Positions 27,684 through 37,648 of a DNA stretch of 64,000 nt are shown here, piece by piece. The translations under genes and the position numbers were made by a program. Origin of the DNA: Labilibaculum filiforme. GTDB taxonomy: Bacteria; Bacteroidota; Bacteroidia; Bacteroidales; Marinifilaceae. Position 1 is the stretch's first letter, and every line of letters starts with the position of its first letter. The notes under the pieces were generated by a model, which was not told where the DNA came from, did not search any database, and saw nothing but the letters and a program-made list of their open reading frames with translations. The stretch lies in the NCBI RefSeq assembly GCF_002843315.1, contig NZ_MVDD01000001.1:186001-250000 (forward strand), in the 5' to 3' direction.

Positions 27684-29120
27684 TTATTTCCTACGAATCG
27701 CCCACAAACCTAAAAACATCAAAGCACCATTAATCATCAACAATTCAAATCCGATGGCTACTCCAAACCAATGCATCGAATTATCTTTTAGGATATAACA
27801 AACAATTGGAGCTAGAATTGCTATAAAAGGCACTAGCTTATCTTTCACCTGCAGTTTCGTAAACAAGCCAAAAGCGTATAATCCCAGCAACGGACCGTAA
27901 GTATATCCAGCAATGGTAAAAATAGCAGCTATTACAGAATCGTCGTTAATAGCCCTAAAAATCAATATCACAACAAGTAGTAAGAGCGAAAACAAAAGGT
28001 GCGAGCGGAATCTTAATTTCTTGGTCTGAACCTCATCATTTTCATCTGCACCTAAAATATCTACCGTAAAAGATGTAGTTAAAGATGTTAAAGCAGAATC
28101 GGCGCTTGAATAAGCGGCAGCCATCAGCCCAACCAAAAAAAACAAACCAACTACTGGCCCCAAATGTTGTGTTGCCAAAAGTGGAAATAGATCATCTCCC
28201 CTTTCCGGGATTGGAATGCCTTCGTGTTGAGCAAAAATAAGCAACAAAGCACCTAAAACCAGAAATAATAAATTCGCCGGAATAAAAGCAAAGCCATACC
28301 AATACATGTTCTTTTTGGCTTCGCCCAGATTTTTACAACTTAGGTTTTTCTGCATCATGTCCTGATCCAAACCAGTCATTACAATAGTTATAAAAGCACC
28401 TGTAAAAAATTGCTTAAAGAAATTTTGCTTGCTTTTCCAATCGCCAAACTCAAACACTTTTGAATAATCGCTTTCGCTGATGGTATTAGCTAAACCAGAA
28501 ATATCCAAATTCAACCGATCCATAATCAGATAAATACTAACACCAACCGCAAGTAGCATAAATAAAGTCTGAAGTGTATCTGTCCAAACAATGGTTTTTA
28601 TTCCTCCTTTAAACGTGTACAGCCAAATCAGTAATATGGTGAGTAAAACAGTAACAAAAAAAGGAATATTCCAGGCTTCAAAAACAGTAATTTGCAACAC
28701 GTTTGCCATTAAAAACAATCGAAACGAGGCTCCAATTGTTCTGGATAACAAAAAGAAAGATGCTCCGGTTTTATAGGCAGTTTTCCCAAACCTTCCATCC
28801 AAATAGGAATAAATAGAGGTCAGATTTAGTTTATAGTACAATGGTAACAGAATATTTGCAACCACAATATATCCTAACATGTAACCAAAAACCATTTGCA
28901 TGTAAGTAAAATCGATAGATCCTACCCAACCCGGAACAGAAATAAAAGTAACCCCCGAAAGCGAAGCCCCAACCATTCCAAATGCCACTACATACCATGG
29001 CGATTGTTTGTTACCAACAAAAAAAGCCTTATTATCGGCCTTACGACCCGTAAAATAGGAAATAATTAATAGAAGGGAAAAATACCCAACAACAACAAGA
29101 AGTATGCTAAGTGGCGACAC
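27684..29120 (-). CDS. Sodium:solute symporter (SSS family)
   Basis: A 478-residue membrane protein with about 13 hydrophobic segments. It starts with [59 protein letters not shown], the N-terminal pattern of Na+/solute symporters, where GASLSG sits in helix 2. The central [23 protein letters not shown] around residues 335-360 is the second Na+-site helix. Substrate unknown; this subgroup is often annotated as a sugar, proline or sialate carrier. The start codon is GTG (29118-29120), supported by an 18-nt leader from a candidate promoter and by the intact first helix. Divergent from recR. Confidence 0.9.
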   Translation of the reverse strand: MSPLSILLVVVGYFSLLLIISYFTGRKADNKAFFVGNKQSPWYVVAFGMVGASLSGVTFISVPGWVGSIDFTYMQMVFGYMLGYIVVANILLPLYYKLNLTSIYSYLDGRFGKTAYKTGASFFLLSRTIGASFRLFLMANVLQITVFEAWNIPFFVTVLLTILLIWLYTFKGGIKTIVWTDTLQTLFMLLAVGVSIYLIMDRLNLDISGLANTISESDYSKVFEFGDWKSKQNFFKQFFTGAFITIVMTGLDQDMMQKNLSCKNLGEAKKNMYWYGFAFIPANLLFLVLGALLLIFAQHEGIPIPERGDDLFPLLATQHLGPVVGLFFLVGLMAAAYSSADSALTSLTTSFTVDILGADENDEVQTKKLRFRSHLLFSLLLLVVILIFRAINDDSVIAAIFTIAGYTYGPLLGLYAFGLFTKLQVKDKLVPFIAILAPIVCYILKDNSMHWFGVAIGFELLMINGALMFLGLWAIRRK

Positions 29121-29143
29121 AGGCTTTATTTTTGAATGAAGAC

Positions 29144-29151
29144 CAAAAATA
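29144..29151 (-). promoter_or_regulatory. Candidate symporter promoter element TATTTTTG
   Basis: On the minus strand this is an exact TAnnTTTG match 23 bp before the symporter GTG start. It supports the GTG start because transcription would begin just upstream of it. Confidence 0.45.
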
Positions 29152-29207
29152 CATAAACCAAAGAGCTTTTCGAAAACCTGTCCGGTTTAATTTCAATTCT
29201 ATTTTGC

Positions 29208-29215
29208 TACTTTTG
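29208..29215 (+). promoter_or_regulatory. Candidate recR promoter element TACTTTTG
   Basis: An exact TAnnTTTG match lies 27 bp before the recR ATG, with a TTTA -33-like sequence 18 nt upstream (29186-29189). Position fits a leader of about 20 nt and argues against the longer open frame that begins at 29111. Confidence 0.5.
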
Positions 29216-29242
29216 AAGTTGACTAAAGATTCAATCGTAAAA

Positions 29243-29863
29243 ATGAGTTATACCAATTTTCCTTCTAAGCTTCTCGAAAATGCCGTTGCCGAGTTTTCAA
29301 AACTTCCAGGCATAGGCAGAAAAACAGCTTTGCGCCTAGTTTTACATCTACTAAATCAACCCAAAGAAGATGTCCATCTTTTTGGTGCTTCGATTACCCA
29401 ATTGCGCGATGAAATTAAGCATTGTAATTCTTGCTACAATATTTCGGACACTAGTTTGTGTGATATTTGTGCCAACCCAAAACGCGATCATGAAACCATT
29501 TGTGTTGTTGAGAGTATTCGCGATGTAATGTCGATTGAAAGGACACAGCAATTTAACGGTATTTACCATGTTTTGGGCGGAATTATTTCGCCAATGGATG
29601 GAATTGGTCCTAGCGATTTAAAAATTGAGCCGCTAATTCAGAAAGTAAGCGAAGGAAAAGCAAAAGAAATTATTTTGGCCTTAAGTACCACCATGGAAGG
29701 CGATACTACCAACTTTTATCTTTTTAAAAAAATGAGCAAATTCAATGTGCCCATAACAACCATTGCCCGAGGAGTTTCCATTGGCGATGAATTGGAATAT
29801 ACCGATGAAATAACTTTGGGAAGATCTATCTTACACCGAACTCCATTCAATCAAAATTTATAG
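29243..29863 (+). CDS. recR: Recombination protein RecR
   Basis: A 206-residue protein of the RecFOR pathway, which loads RecA on gapped DNA. It has the N-terminal helix-hairpin-helix ([21 protein letters not shown] type), the C4 zinc finger [16 protein letters not shown] (about residues 58-73), and a Toprim domain with [13 protein letters not shown] and [12 protein letters not shown]. The open frame extends 44 codons upstream, but the promoter lies inside that part and the family starts at [15 protein letters not shown], so I use the ATG at 29243. Confidence 0.97.
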   Translation: MSYTNFPSKLLENAVAEFSKLPGIGRKTALRLVLHLLNQPKEDVHLFGASITQLRDEIKHCNSCYNISDTSLCDICANPKRDHETICVVESIRDVMSIERTQQFNGIYHVLGGIISPMDGIGPSDLKIEPLIQKVSEGKAKEIILALSTTMEGDTTNFYLFKKMSKFNVPITTIARGVSIGDELEYTDEITLGRSILHRTPFNQNL

Positions 29864-30134
29864 CTTAGAGTTAGGAGATCCGTACTAAAAGGGAAAAGCT
29901 TCTTAATGCATATTTATTGTTATTTTTTGCACTTGACACATAGTAGTTCCGCCACTTTTGCACATTTGTTTGGTATTGCTTATAGTCAGGATACGACGGA
30001 GTACAAACTAACTTCTTGCAACTTAATCTTGGATTTTGAACATTTTCGGATGCATTTGTCCTTTTCTGTAATTTTATTAATTTCGTGTAGTATTTAGACT
30101 AAATAAAAACAATCAAAAAAAACACAACATTAAC

Positions 30135-31451
30135 ATGGCTAAAATAGAAATCCTGATTCCTGCAATGGGCGAAGGAATTACAGAGGCAACCATTACTCAA
30201 TTTCTTAAAAAAGTTGGCGATTTTGTTGAGGAAGAAGATTCCATTATGGAAATTGCAACCGATAAAGTTGATTCGGAAATTCCAGCTCCTCAAGCAGGTA
30301 AAATCGTAAAATTCCTATTTAATGAAGGAGATACTCCTCAAGTGGGAGATGTAGTTGCAATTCTTGCAACCGAAGGAGAAGATACTGCCTCCGAAGAAAT
30401 TAAAGAAAATCCAAAACAGGAAATACAAAAGCCGACACCTGAAGATTTTGCTCCCGTTCTTTTAGAATCAATAGCTCCTCAAATCAGTAATAAAACTGAC
30501 GATGGGAATTTTATTTCTCCACTAGTTAGAAACATTGCTCAAACAGAAAATATTGATGCCAACGAATTGAAGCAAATTTCTGGTTCGGGCGAAGCTGGTA
30601 GAATCACAAAAAAAGACATACTAAGCTATCTGAATGATAAAAAATCACAAGGCGTAAAACTTGCTTCCTCAACACCAACTATAAGTCCAATCAATTCAGG
30701 AGCTACTACACCTGCCAGCGAGCACAAAAGTTACGAAGGCGAAAATGTAGAAATCATAGAAATGGATCGAATGCGTAAATTAATTGCGCAATACATGCTC
30801 AAATCAAAACAAGTATCTCCTCACGTTACCTCCTTTATTGATGTAGATGTAACCGGTTTGGTAAATTGGAGAAACAAAGTAAAAGATGAATTCCTGAAAA
30901 AAGAAAATCAAAAACTAACCTTCACTCCTATTTTTGTGGAAGCAGTTACCAGTGCCTTAAAAGATTATCCGATGGTTAACGTTTCTGTTGATGGAGATCG
31001 AATTATTCGCAAAAAATATATCAATATTGGTATGGCTACGGCACTTCCAAGTGGAAATTTAATAGTTCCAGTAATTAAGGCTGCCGATGAATTAAACCTT
31101 GTCGGGATAACCACAAAAGTGAATGACTTGGCGGATCGAGCAAGAATTAACAAACTTCAACCCGACGAAATAAAAGGAAGCACTTTTACCATTACCAACT
31201 TAGGAGCATTCGGAAGTACAACCGGAACCCCAATTATTAATCAACCCGAAGTAGCAATTTTGGCCGTTGGAGCAATTAAAAAGAAACCTGCCGTAATCGA
31301 AACTCCACATGGAGACACCATCGGTATTCGACAAATTATGGTTTTATCACTATCCTACGATCACCGGGTTGTTGATGGTGCGCTTGGAGGCATGTTTTTA
31401 AAACGAATTGCTGAAAACTTAGAAAATTTTGATATAAAACGAACAATTTAA
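30135..31451 (+). CDS. 2-oxoacid dehydrogenase E2 (dihydrolipoyl acyltransferase)
   Basis: A 438-residue E2 component. The lipoyl domain (1-78) has the modified lysine in EIATDKVDSEIPAP. A peripheral E1/E3-binding domain lies at about 130-170 (ISPLVRNIAQTENIDANEL then GRITKKDILSYL), followed by the catalytic core with SYDHRVVDGALGG near residue 411. It passes acyl groups from E1 to CoA via lipoate. The fused E1 at 47-49.5 kb is a plausible partner (branched-chain type), but no E3 is in the window and the genes are not linked. A strong terminator follows. Confidence 0.92.
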   Translation: MAKIEILIPAMGEGITEATITQFLKKVGDFVEEEDSIMEIATDKVDSEIPAPQAGKIVKFLFNEGDTPQVGDVVAILATEGEDTASEEIKENPKQEIQKPTPEDFAPVLLESIAPQISNKTDDGNFISPLVRNIAQTENIDANELKQISGSGEAGRITKKDILSYLNDKKSQGVKLASSTPTISPINSGATTPASEHKSYEGENVEIIEMDRMRKLIAQYMLKSKQVSPHVTSFIDVDVTGLVNWRNKVKDEFLKKENQKLTFTPIFVEAVTSALKDYPMVNVSVDGDRIIRKKYINIGMATALPSGNLIVPVIKAADELNLVGITTKVNDLADRARINKLQPDEIKGSTFTITNLGAFGSTTGTPIINQPEVAILAVGAIKKKPAVIETPHGDTIGIRQIMVLSLSYDHRVVDGALGGMFLKRIAENLENFDIKRTI

Positions 31452-31473
31452 ACCCTCCTTTTAAATAAATCTA

Positions 31474-31505
31474 AAACCATTGAATCTTCTTCAATGGTTT
31501 TTTTA
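31474..31505 (+). terminator. Terminator after the E2 gene
   Basis: An 11-bp perfect stem AAACCATTGAA / TTCAATGGTTT with a 5-nt loop is followed by T residues, 22 nt past the stop. Confidence 0.9.
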
Positions 31506-31649
31506 TACCTATTCCTTGCCTATTCCTCAAAACATCAAACAAAATTATATATTTTGTACAGTATAAATGCACAACATTGACTACTTTAGCAACAATAATA
31601 AAATGGCAGAGAAAGTTGTAAGTTTTTATTAACAATTCTACTTTTTTAT

Positions 31650-31657
31650 TATATTTG
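31650..31657 (+). promoter_or_regulatory. Candidate promoter element TATATTTG
   Basis: An exact TAnnTTTG match upstream of the PorE-like gene. A start of transcription near 31663 would allow either the TTG at 31695 or the ATG at 31779 as initiator. Confidence 0.4.
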
Positions 31658-31694
31658 TTATTGGAGTTTGACCCTTATCTACTATATTTAGTTA

Positions 31695-34600
31695 TTGTTA
31701 ATTAATTTAAACCATATAAACTGTTCAACAGCCCATAAACTGAACGAAAAAACACCTTTTGCCCTAAAGGTTTTTTTTATGGTTCTTATCTCTATTTTTA
31801 TAGGGATAAATAGTTCTCACTCCCTTTTTGCTTCTCCTAAACAACAAAAAGTAAGCTCAAAAAGACAATATCAAATTGCCGAGAAATTTCTTGACAACCG
31901 GAATTTTGTAAAAGCAGCGGTTATTTACAAAGACTTACTCGAAGAGTCCTCTAGAAATGCGGATCTGAATTTTAAATTGGGATTGTGTTATTTGAACATT
32001 GTATCCGAAAAAGAAAAATCAGTCGAGCTAATCGAAAAGGCTATTCAATACACCAGCTCCAAGAACAATGTTTCAATGGATGTTTACTTTAATTTGGCCA
32101 AGGCTTACCATGCTAATTACCAATTTAACGAAGCACTTAAAGTTTACAAAGATTTACTACAGCTTATTTCCCCTCAGAATACGGTCTTTCGAAATGATAT
32201 TCAGCGTAATATTGAAATGTGTAAAAATGGGATTGACTTAATGAAAAACCCAGTTAACATTTCAATTATCAATCTGGGAAATAAAATCAACTCCGAATTT
32301 TCGGAGCATAGTCCGGGAGTTACAGCAGATGAAAGCACCATGGTTTTCACATCCCGAAGAAACGGTACCGGATCTAAAATTGATGCGGATGGTCAATATT
32401 TCGAAGATATTTATATCTCCTATAACACAAATGGAATTTGGTCGGATCCTAAAGGAATCGTAAAATTAAACACTATCGATCACGATGCTTCCATCTCTAT
32501 TTCGGCTGATGGGCAGGAACTTTATATATACAAAGCCGGCTTTGTAAACAGCCGGGAATCCGAAGGAGGAGATATTTATACAAGCCATTTAAATGGTACC
32601 GAATGGAGTGAACCTGAAAAACTTGCACCTGTTATCAATTCTCCAAGTAAAGAAAGTCATATTTCGATTTCTGCAGATAGCAGAACCATCTTCTTTTCCA
32701 GCAATCGCCCCGGCGGATATGGTGGCATGGATATATACACCGTAACCAAACTACCTAACGGAAAATGGGGGCGTGCAAAAAACCTTGGCCCAGCTATCAA
32801 TACAGAATACGACGATGATTCTCCATTTATTCATCCCGATGGAAAAACCTTATATTTTAGTTCCGCCGGACATAAAACAATGGGCGGATTGGATATTTTC
32901 AAAAGTGTAAACAGCAAAGGTCGTTGGACTACTCCAGTCAATGTTGGCTACCCAATTAATTCAACGGATGATGATATTTACTACACTCCTACTCCTGATG
33001 GTAAAAGAGCGTACTTTGCTTCCTACCGAAATGGAAGCCTAGGAAGAACAGATATTTTTCTTATTAAAACTCCTAATGAAGAGGACGCTGGCTTATTTGT
33101 ACTAAAAGGTAAAGTGATTAATTCGAGCGGTAAAGTTGTTTTAAATTCTAAAATTACCGTTAGTAAAGATGGTAATGTAATTGGAATCTATACTCCCAAT
33201 GAAGCAACTGGTAAATTCTTATTTATTGTTGATGCAGGTAAGAAATACGATATTGAAATTGTAGCCGAAGGGTACAGAACCCTTCGTACCGTTTTAAATA
33301 TTCCACCTGAATTTGCTAATAAAGAAAATCATAGCGTAATTACCCTTCTTCCATTAACATTACGAACTAAGGATGAACCAGACTATCCAAACACTCTGGA
33401 ATTAATTGATTTGGATGAAAGTAAGCTAAGCGATATTGGCTCCCTTCCCCCTTCAAAAGATTCTATCCCCGACAATAAAGAATTTATTAGTCCGGAAGTA
33501 ATCAATGACACAATAAGTGCAGTTGAAGAGGTGAAAATAGATTCTTTTATACCTGCACCAGTTATAAAAGAGGTGTTAAGCCCTAAAAAGGAGGAAGAAA
33601 AAGAAGCAACTACAGTAATTCCAGATCTTCCTGCAAAAACAGTAAGTACAACAACTACTCCTAAAATAGTACCGGAAGTTAAAAAGGACGAAGCAATAAA
33701 AGAACAAAAAACTGTTTCTCTCGAGGAAACAAATAAATTAATTAAAAAATCGACTGCCAGTTCGCAAGATTCAAAACTGGAAGTTATAGATTCTGGCGAC
33801 TTAGCATTCACCTTAGATTTAGGAAACTTTAATTCTCCGAAACCAGAACTTTTCGAAAATCTGGCCGGAGTAAAGGAAACCATTGGCTCTGATAAAAAAT
33901 ATCATTACACCTATGGTAAGTTTAAAGATTACAAGAAAGCAGCAAAAGCTAGAAAAGAAATTGCTGCGAAAGGATATTCGGCTTCAAAAATTAAAATTTT
34001 ATCGAACGATAATTTAGTTAAAGAACAAACTGGCGGTGAAACCTATTACACCATACAGATTATGGCGCTTAAACTCTATATTGAAGCAGACTTTTTTGAC
34101 AATTTAGACAATGTAAAAGCCTTTCACGGAGGTGATGGATATACCAGATATACCTATAAAAAATTCAAGTCGTATCAAGATGCCGTTACTGAAATGAACC
34201 GATTAATTCGAATGGGATATTGGGATGCATTTATTCGTACAGTAATCAACGATCAATTGCTATATTCTGGAATGAAATACTCCGAAAAAGACACCTACAC
34301 CATTCAAGTTATGGCGCTTCGGAATCCTAAGCCGTTATCCTTTTTTGCTGATTTAGAAAATGTAAAAGTTTTCTCCGATTTAAATGGTTTGTATCGCTAT
34401 ACCTATCGGGTATATAAAAACAAAGGAGACGCTATTAATGATTTAGGACATGTACTTAAAAGAGGTTATTGGGATGCTTTTGTAAGAAAATCTCTATCGG
34501 GCGAACAGGTATTAAACTTCAATACCGATGAAACAGATAACTTTTATACCATCCAGGTAATGGCACTTAGAAATGCCAAAGGTCTATCCTTTTTTAATAA

Positions 34601-34769
34601 TCTTGGAACCGATAGTCTTCGAATTTATAAAGGGAATGATGGTTTATCCAGATATGCATTTCAGAAATACTCTTCTTTAGAAAAAGCAAAAAGCAGACTT
34701 AACTCTGTGACTAAAAAAGGCTATTTAGATGCCTTCACCCGAGAAATTAAATGGTACAATGAACACTAA
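31695..34769 (+). CDS. PorE-like TPR/PD40 protein with C-terminal SPOR-like repeats
   Basis: A cell-envelope protein of about 1000 residues. Order of parts: signal peptide (hydrophobic KVFFMVLISIFIGI), TPR helices (about 55-190), PD40/WD40-like propeller (about 210-470, repeats with SISADGQELY, SISADSRTIFFSSNRPGGYGGMDIY, HPDGKTLYFSSAG), carboxypeptidase-regulatory-like domain (about 480-550), a Pro/Glu/Lys/Thr-rich linker (580-700), then four SPOR-like repeats (about 720-1020) with TYYTIQIMAL, TYTIQVMAL and FYTIQVMAL starts. PorE of the T9SS has TPR, PD40, CRD and OmpA; here OmpA is replaced by SPOR-like units, another peptidoglycan-binding module. Start is uncertain: TTG 31695 keeps the positively charged n-region, ATG 31779 is the first ATG. 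Confidence 0.85.
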   Translation: MLINLNHINCSTAHKLNEKTPFALKVFFMVLISIFIGINSSHSLFASPKQQKVSSKRQYQIAEKFLDNRNFVKAAVIYKDLLEESSRNADLNFKLGLCYLNIVSEKEKSVELIEKAIQYTSSKNNVSMDVYFNLAKAYHANYQFNEALKVYKDLLQLISPQNTVFRNDIQRNIEMCKNGIDLMKNPVNISIINLGNKINSEFSEHSPGVTADESTMVFTSRRNGTGSKIDADGQYFEDIYISYNTNGIWSDPKGIVKLNTIDHDASISISADGQELYIYKAGFVNSRESEGGDIYTSHLNGTEWSEPEKLAPVINSPSKESHISISADSRTIFFSSNRPGGYGGMDIYTVTKLPNGKWGRAKNLGPAINTEYDDDSPFIHPDGKTLYFSSAGHKTMGGLDIFKSVNSKGRWTTPVNVGYPINSTDDDIYYTPTPDGKRAYFASYRNGSLGRTDIFLIKTPNEEDAGLFVLKGKVINSSGKVVLNSKITVSKDGNVIGIYTPNEATGKFLFIVDAGKKYDIEIVAEGYRTLRTVLNIPPEFANKENHSVITLLPLTLRTKDEPDYPNTLELIDLDESKLSDIGSLPPSKDSIPDNKEFISPEVINDTISAVEEVKIDSFIPAPVIKEVLSPKKEEEKEATTVIPDLPAKTVSTTTTPKIVPEVKKDEAIKEQKTVSLEETNKLIKKSTASSQDSKLEVIDSGDLAFTLDLGNFNSPKPELFENLAGVKETIGSDKKYHYTYGKFKDYKKAAKARKEIAAKGYSASKIKILSNDNLVKEQTGGETYYTIQIMALKLYIEADFFDNLDNVKAFHGGDGYTRYTYKKFKSYQDAVTEMNRLIRMGYWDAFIRTVINDQLLYSGMKYSEKDTYTIQVMALRNPKPLSFFADLENVKVFSDLNGLYRYTYRVYKNKGDAINDLGHVLKRGYWDAFVRKSLSGEQVLNFNTDETDNFYTIQVMALRNAKGLSFFNNLGTDSLRIYKGNDGLSRYAFQKYSSLEKAKSRLNSVTKKGYLDAFTREIKWYNEH

Positions 34770-34770
34770 A

Positions 34771-35307
34771 ATGCAAATTCTCGAAGGTAAAAACATAAGA
34801 CTACGGGCACTTGAACCAACTGATTTAAAACTACTTTATAAATGGGAAAACGACTCCACCATTTGGGAAGTCAGTCATACCACCAAACCATTTTCGATTT
34901 TTATCTTAAAACAATATTTAGAATCCTCTTATCTAGATATTTTTGAGACGAAACAAGTTCGATTGGTTATCGAATTAATTGATTCAAACACTCCCATTGG
35001 CTTAATAGACCTTTTTGAGTTTGATGTCTTTCATCAAAGAGCAGGTGTTGGAATCTTAATTAATAACGCCGAAAATAAGAACAAAGGTTTCGCCTCGGAA
35101 GCTTTAGAGATATTGTGTAATTATGCATTCAATACCTTGCTGGTTCATCAGTTATATTGCAATATTACTAGTGCCAATGAAATTAGTCTTCGCTTATTTA
35201 CAAAACAAGGATTTGAAATTGTCGGGACTAAAAAAGACTGGATTCGATCAAAAGATGGCTGGTTAGATGAACACAACCTGCAAAAACTCAATCCTGCAAA
35301 TTCTTAA
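34771..35307 (+). CDS. GNAT-family N-acetyltransferase
   Basis: A 178-residue acetyltransferase: MQILEGKNIRLRALEPTDL start, then the acetyl-CoA loop region near AGVGILINNAENKNKGFASEAL (about residues 90-112) and the C-terminal SLRLFTKQGFEIVGTKKDWI. It resembles the RimJ/SpeG type that acetylates protein N termini or polyamines, but the substrate is unknown. An in-frame ATG at 34759 overlaps the previous stop by 11 nt; I prefer 34771 because the family begins there. Its 3' end overlaps the convergent HsdR_N gene by 20 nt. Confidence 0.88.
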   Translation: MQILEGKNIRLRALEPTDLKLLYKWENDSTIWEVSHTTKPFSIFILKQYLESSYLDIFETKQVRLVIELIDSNTPIGLIDLFEFDVFHQRAGVGILINNAENKNKGFASEALEILCNYAFNTLLVHQLYCNITSANEISLRLFTKQGFEIVGTKKDWIRSKDGWLDEHNLQKLNPANS

Positions 35308-35752
35308 TATCCTCATAAAGTGGTATCTCCGGAATAAACTTAAAACTCCTTTTTTCATAATCCATTTGACAGCAGTAATGTTGTAAACCATTGGTGACAA
35401 CCAAAAATGGAACACGTAGCTTCATGTTATATCGAGCTATTTGGTTGAAAACATCCTGAGTAATTTTCACCTTTATTGATTTACACTCTACAATAATAAT
35501 TGGTTTTGCATTGCTATTATACAAAACGATATCGCTTCGTTGCGGAAGAAGATTCACATCCACTTTTTTTTCTACTGCAATTAAAGACGCTGGATATCGC
35601 TTTTCGGATACTAAATACTGAATGAAATTTTGCCTGACCCACTCTTCAGGAGTCAATACCACATACTTCTTTCGAATACTGTCAAAAATTAGTTTTCTTT
35701 GCAGTTCAGATTTTATTTTAAACGAATAAGTTGGTAAATTTAAGTTTTCCAT
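35288..35752 (-). CDS. HsdR N-terminal-like nuclease domain protein
   Basis: A 154-residue stand-alone PD-(D/E)xK-type domain of the type I restriction HsdR_N family: RSDIVLYNSNAKPIIIVECKSIKVKI (about residues 72-97) carries the D and ExK catalytic residues. It has no helicase or specificity partner and no methylase nearby. In Bacteroidota this small protein commonly sits beside holA, so it is likely a DNA-repair or maintenance factor and not part of a restriction system (inference). Minus strand, divergent from amn and overlapping the GNAT gene. Confidence 0.85.
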   Translation of the reverse strand: MENLNLPTYSFKIKSELQRKLIFDSIRKKYVVLTPEEWVRQNFIQYLVSEKRYPASLIAVEKKVDVNLLPQRSDIVLYNSNAKPIIIVECKSIKVKITQDVFNQIARYNMKLRVPFLVVTNGLQHYCCQMDYEKRSFKFIPEIPLYEDIKNLQD

Positions 35753-35815
35753 AAAATTGCTATAATAGCTTATAAAGGTAGAAGATTATTCCTGATATTT
35801 AATTCCCCAACCTAC

Positions 35816-36586
35816 ATGAAAACAAAAGAGGAAATTGTTAAAAATTGGTTAACAAGATATACTGGTAGAGAACTTGCGGATTTTAGTCCCTATATACTCC
35901 TTACCAATTTTAATCATTACGTTGAACTTTTTGCAGAATGGCATCAGGTTGAAATCTTAGGCGAAGACAAAGCAATGCCTAATGCCTCTGCCGAAAATAT
36001 TACCATTATTAATTTTGGTATGGGAAGCCCAAATGCGGCAACTATTTTAGATTTACTTAGCGCTATTAAACCAAAAGGAGTTCTTTTTTTGGGGAAATGC
36101 GGTGGTCTAAAGCGTAAAAACAAATTAGGAGACCTTATACTACCTATCGCAGCAATTCGAAGCGAAGGAACCTCTAACGATTACCTTCCACCAGAAGTAC
36201 CTTCCCTACCAGCATTTAGTCTTCAACGAGCTGTATCACAGGTAATATCGGACCGAAACAGAGATTATTACACCGGAACCGTTTTTACCACCAACAAACG
36301 GGTTTGGGAATTCGATGAACGATTTAAAAAATACCTGTCGAAAACCAGAGCGATGGCCATTGATATGGAAACGGCAACCATCTTTACCGTTGGCTTCTAC
36401 AATGGAATACCATCGGGAGCTTTGCTTTTAGTTTCGGATCAACCAATGATTTCTGATGGAATAAAAACGGATGAAAGTGATGCTAACGTTACCCTCAATT
36501 TTGTTGAAGAACATATCCGAATAGGAATTGAATCCCTAAAAGAAATCATGCACAATAAAAAATCAGTAAAACACTTACGCTTCTAA
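35816..36586 (+). CDS. amn: AMP nucleosidase
   Basis: A 256-residue phosphorylase-fold enzyme that cuts AMP to adenine and ribose 5-phosphate. It is the short Bacteroidota form lacking the N-terminal regulatory domain of the E. coli enzyme (about 480 residues). Purine-nucleosidase motifs are seen: NFGMGSPNAATILDLL, GVLFLGKCGGL and AMAIDMETATIFTVGF, where the Met-Glu pair binds ribose. holA begins 11 nt later, so they are cotranscribed. Confidence 0.9.
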   Translation: MKTKEEIVKNWLTRYTGRELADFSPYILLTNFNHYVELFAEWHQVEILGEDKAMPNASAENITIINFGMGSPNAATILDLLSAIKPKGVLFLGKCGGLKRKNKLGDLILPIAAIRSEGTSNDYLPPEVPSLPAFSLQRAVSQVISDRNRDYYTGTVFTTNKRVWEFDERFKKYLSKTRAMAIDMETATIFTVGFYNGIPSGALLLVSDQPMISDGIKTDESDANVTLNFVEEHIRIGIESLKEIMHNKKSVKHLRF

Positions 36587-36597
36587 CACGAAAACAT

Positions 36598-37599
36598 ATG
36601 ACATTTGAGGATATCCTTAAAAGCTTAAAAAAGAAAGAATACGCTCCGGTTTATTTTTTGATGGGAGAAGAGAGTTTTTTTATTGACCAAATTACAGATT
36701 ACATTATTGAAAATGCATTGAATGAATCGGATAAAGATTTTAACCAAACCATTTTGTATGGAAAAGATACCGATATTGGAACCATAGTTACAACTGCTCG
36801 AAGATTTCCAATGATGTCTGAAAAACAATTGGTAGTAGTTCGCGAAGCTCAAAACATAAAAAACATCGATCAACTTCTATCCTATGTACAAAATCCGCTT
36901 CACTCCACTATACTCGTAATTAATTACAAGTATAAATCCTTAGACAAGCGAAAAAGCTTCACCAAAGAGGTTGCCAAAAATGGAATTTTATTTGAATCAA
37001 AAAAAATATATGAAAATCAAATTCCCGATTGGATAAAAAATTACACCAGTAAACAAGGCTATCAAATTGATTCTAAAGCCTGTTTTTTACTTGCTGAATT
37101 TTTAGGGAACGATTTAGGTAAAATTACCAATGCTATTAGTAAATTAACCATAAATATTAGCGAATCGAAGACAATCACTCCTAGTGACATTGAAAAAAAT
37201 ATTGGAATATCTAAAGATTTTAACAACTTTGAATTACAAAATGCATTGGGCAAAAAAGATGTTTTTAAAGCCAATCAAATCATAAACTATTTCGCTACGA
37301 ATGAAAAAAATAATCCGATGGTTGTAACCATTGCCTTATTACACTCGTATTTCTCAAAAGTTTTGAAGTATTATTTTATCAAAAATAAAACCAATGATAA
37401 AATGGTAGCTACAAGCTTACAGATTAATCCTTATTTTGTAAAAGATTATAAGCTGGCAGCAAAAAATTACAACCCTAAGAAACTAGTTGCTATAGTTGCA
37501 CTGCTCCGGGAATATGATCTTAAATCAAAAGGATTTGGTGATGTAAGTACCAAACATGGAGATCTACTAAAAGAATTAATATTTAAAATTCTTCATTAG
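36598..37599 (+). CDS. holA: DNA polymerase III delta subunit
   Basis: A 333-residue clamp-loader subunit. N-terminal PVYFLMGEESFFIDQITDYI is the family start, PMMSEKQLVVVREAQ follows at about 64, and a C-terminal helical domain ends in STKHGDLLKELIFKIL. Delta opens the beta sliding clamp for loading on DNA. Length is normal. It follows amn by 11 nt and precedes the T9SS-cargo gene by 49 nt. Confidence 0.93.
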   Translation: MTFEDILKSLKKKEYAPVYFLMGEESFFIDQITDYIIENALNESDKDFNQTILYGKDTDIGTIVTTARRFPMMSEKQLVVVREAQNIKNIDQLLSYVQNPLHSTILVINYKYKSLDKRKSFTKEVAKNGILFESKKIYENQIPDWIKNYTSKQGYQIDSKACFLLAEFLGNDLGKITNAISKLTINISESKTITPSDIEKNIGISKDFNNFELQNALGKKDVFKANQIINYFATNEKNNPMVVTIALLHSYFSKVLKYYFIKNKTNDKMVATSLQINPYFVKDYKLAAKNYNPKKLVAIVALLREYDLKSKGFGDVSTKHGDLLKELIFKILH

Positions 37600-37648
37600 A
37601 TTTTTGATTGAAACAAGAACATAAATAAGTTGTACATAAATCCCAACT

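Noticed and set aside
29111-29242. N-terminal extension of recR
   Set aside because: The promoter element at 29208-29215 lies inside it and RecR proteins begin at [11 protein letters not shown].
29906-30097. 63-codon open frame between recR and E2
   Set aside because: Random-looking composition, no ribosome-binding context, no recognisable domain.
35288-35752. A type I restriction-modification system
   Set aside because: Only a stand-alone HsdR_N-like domain is present; no helicase, methylase or specificity gene lies nearby.
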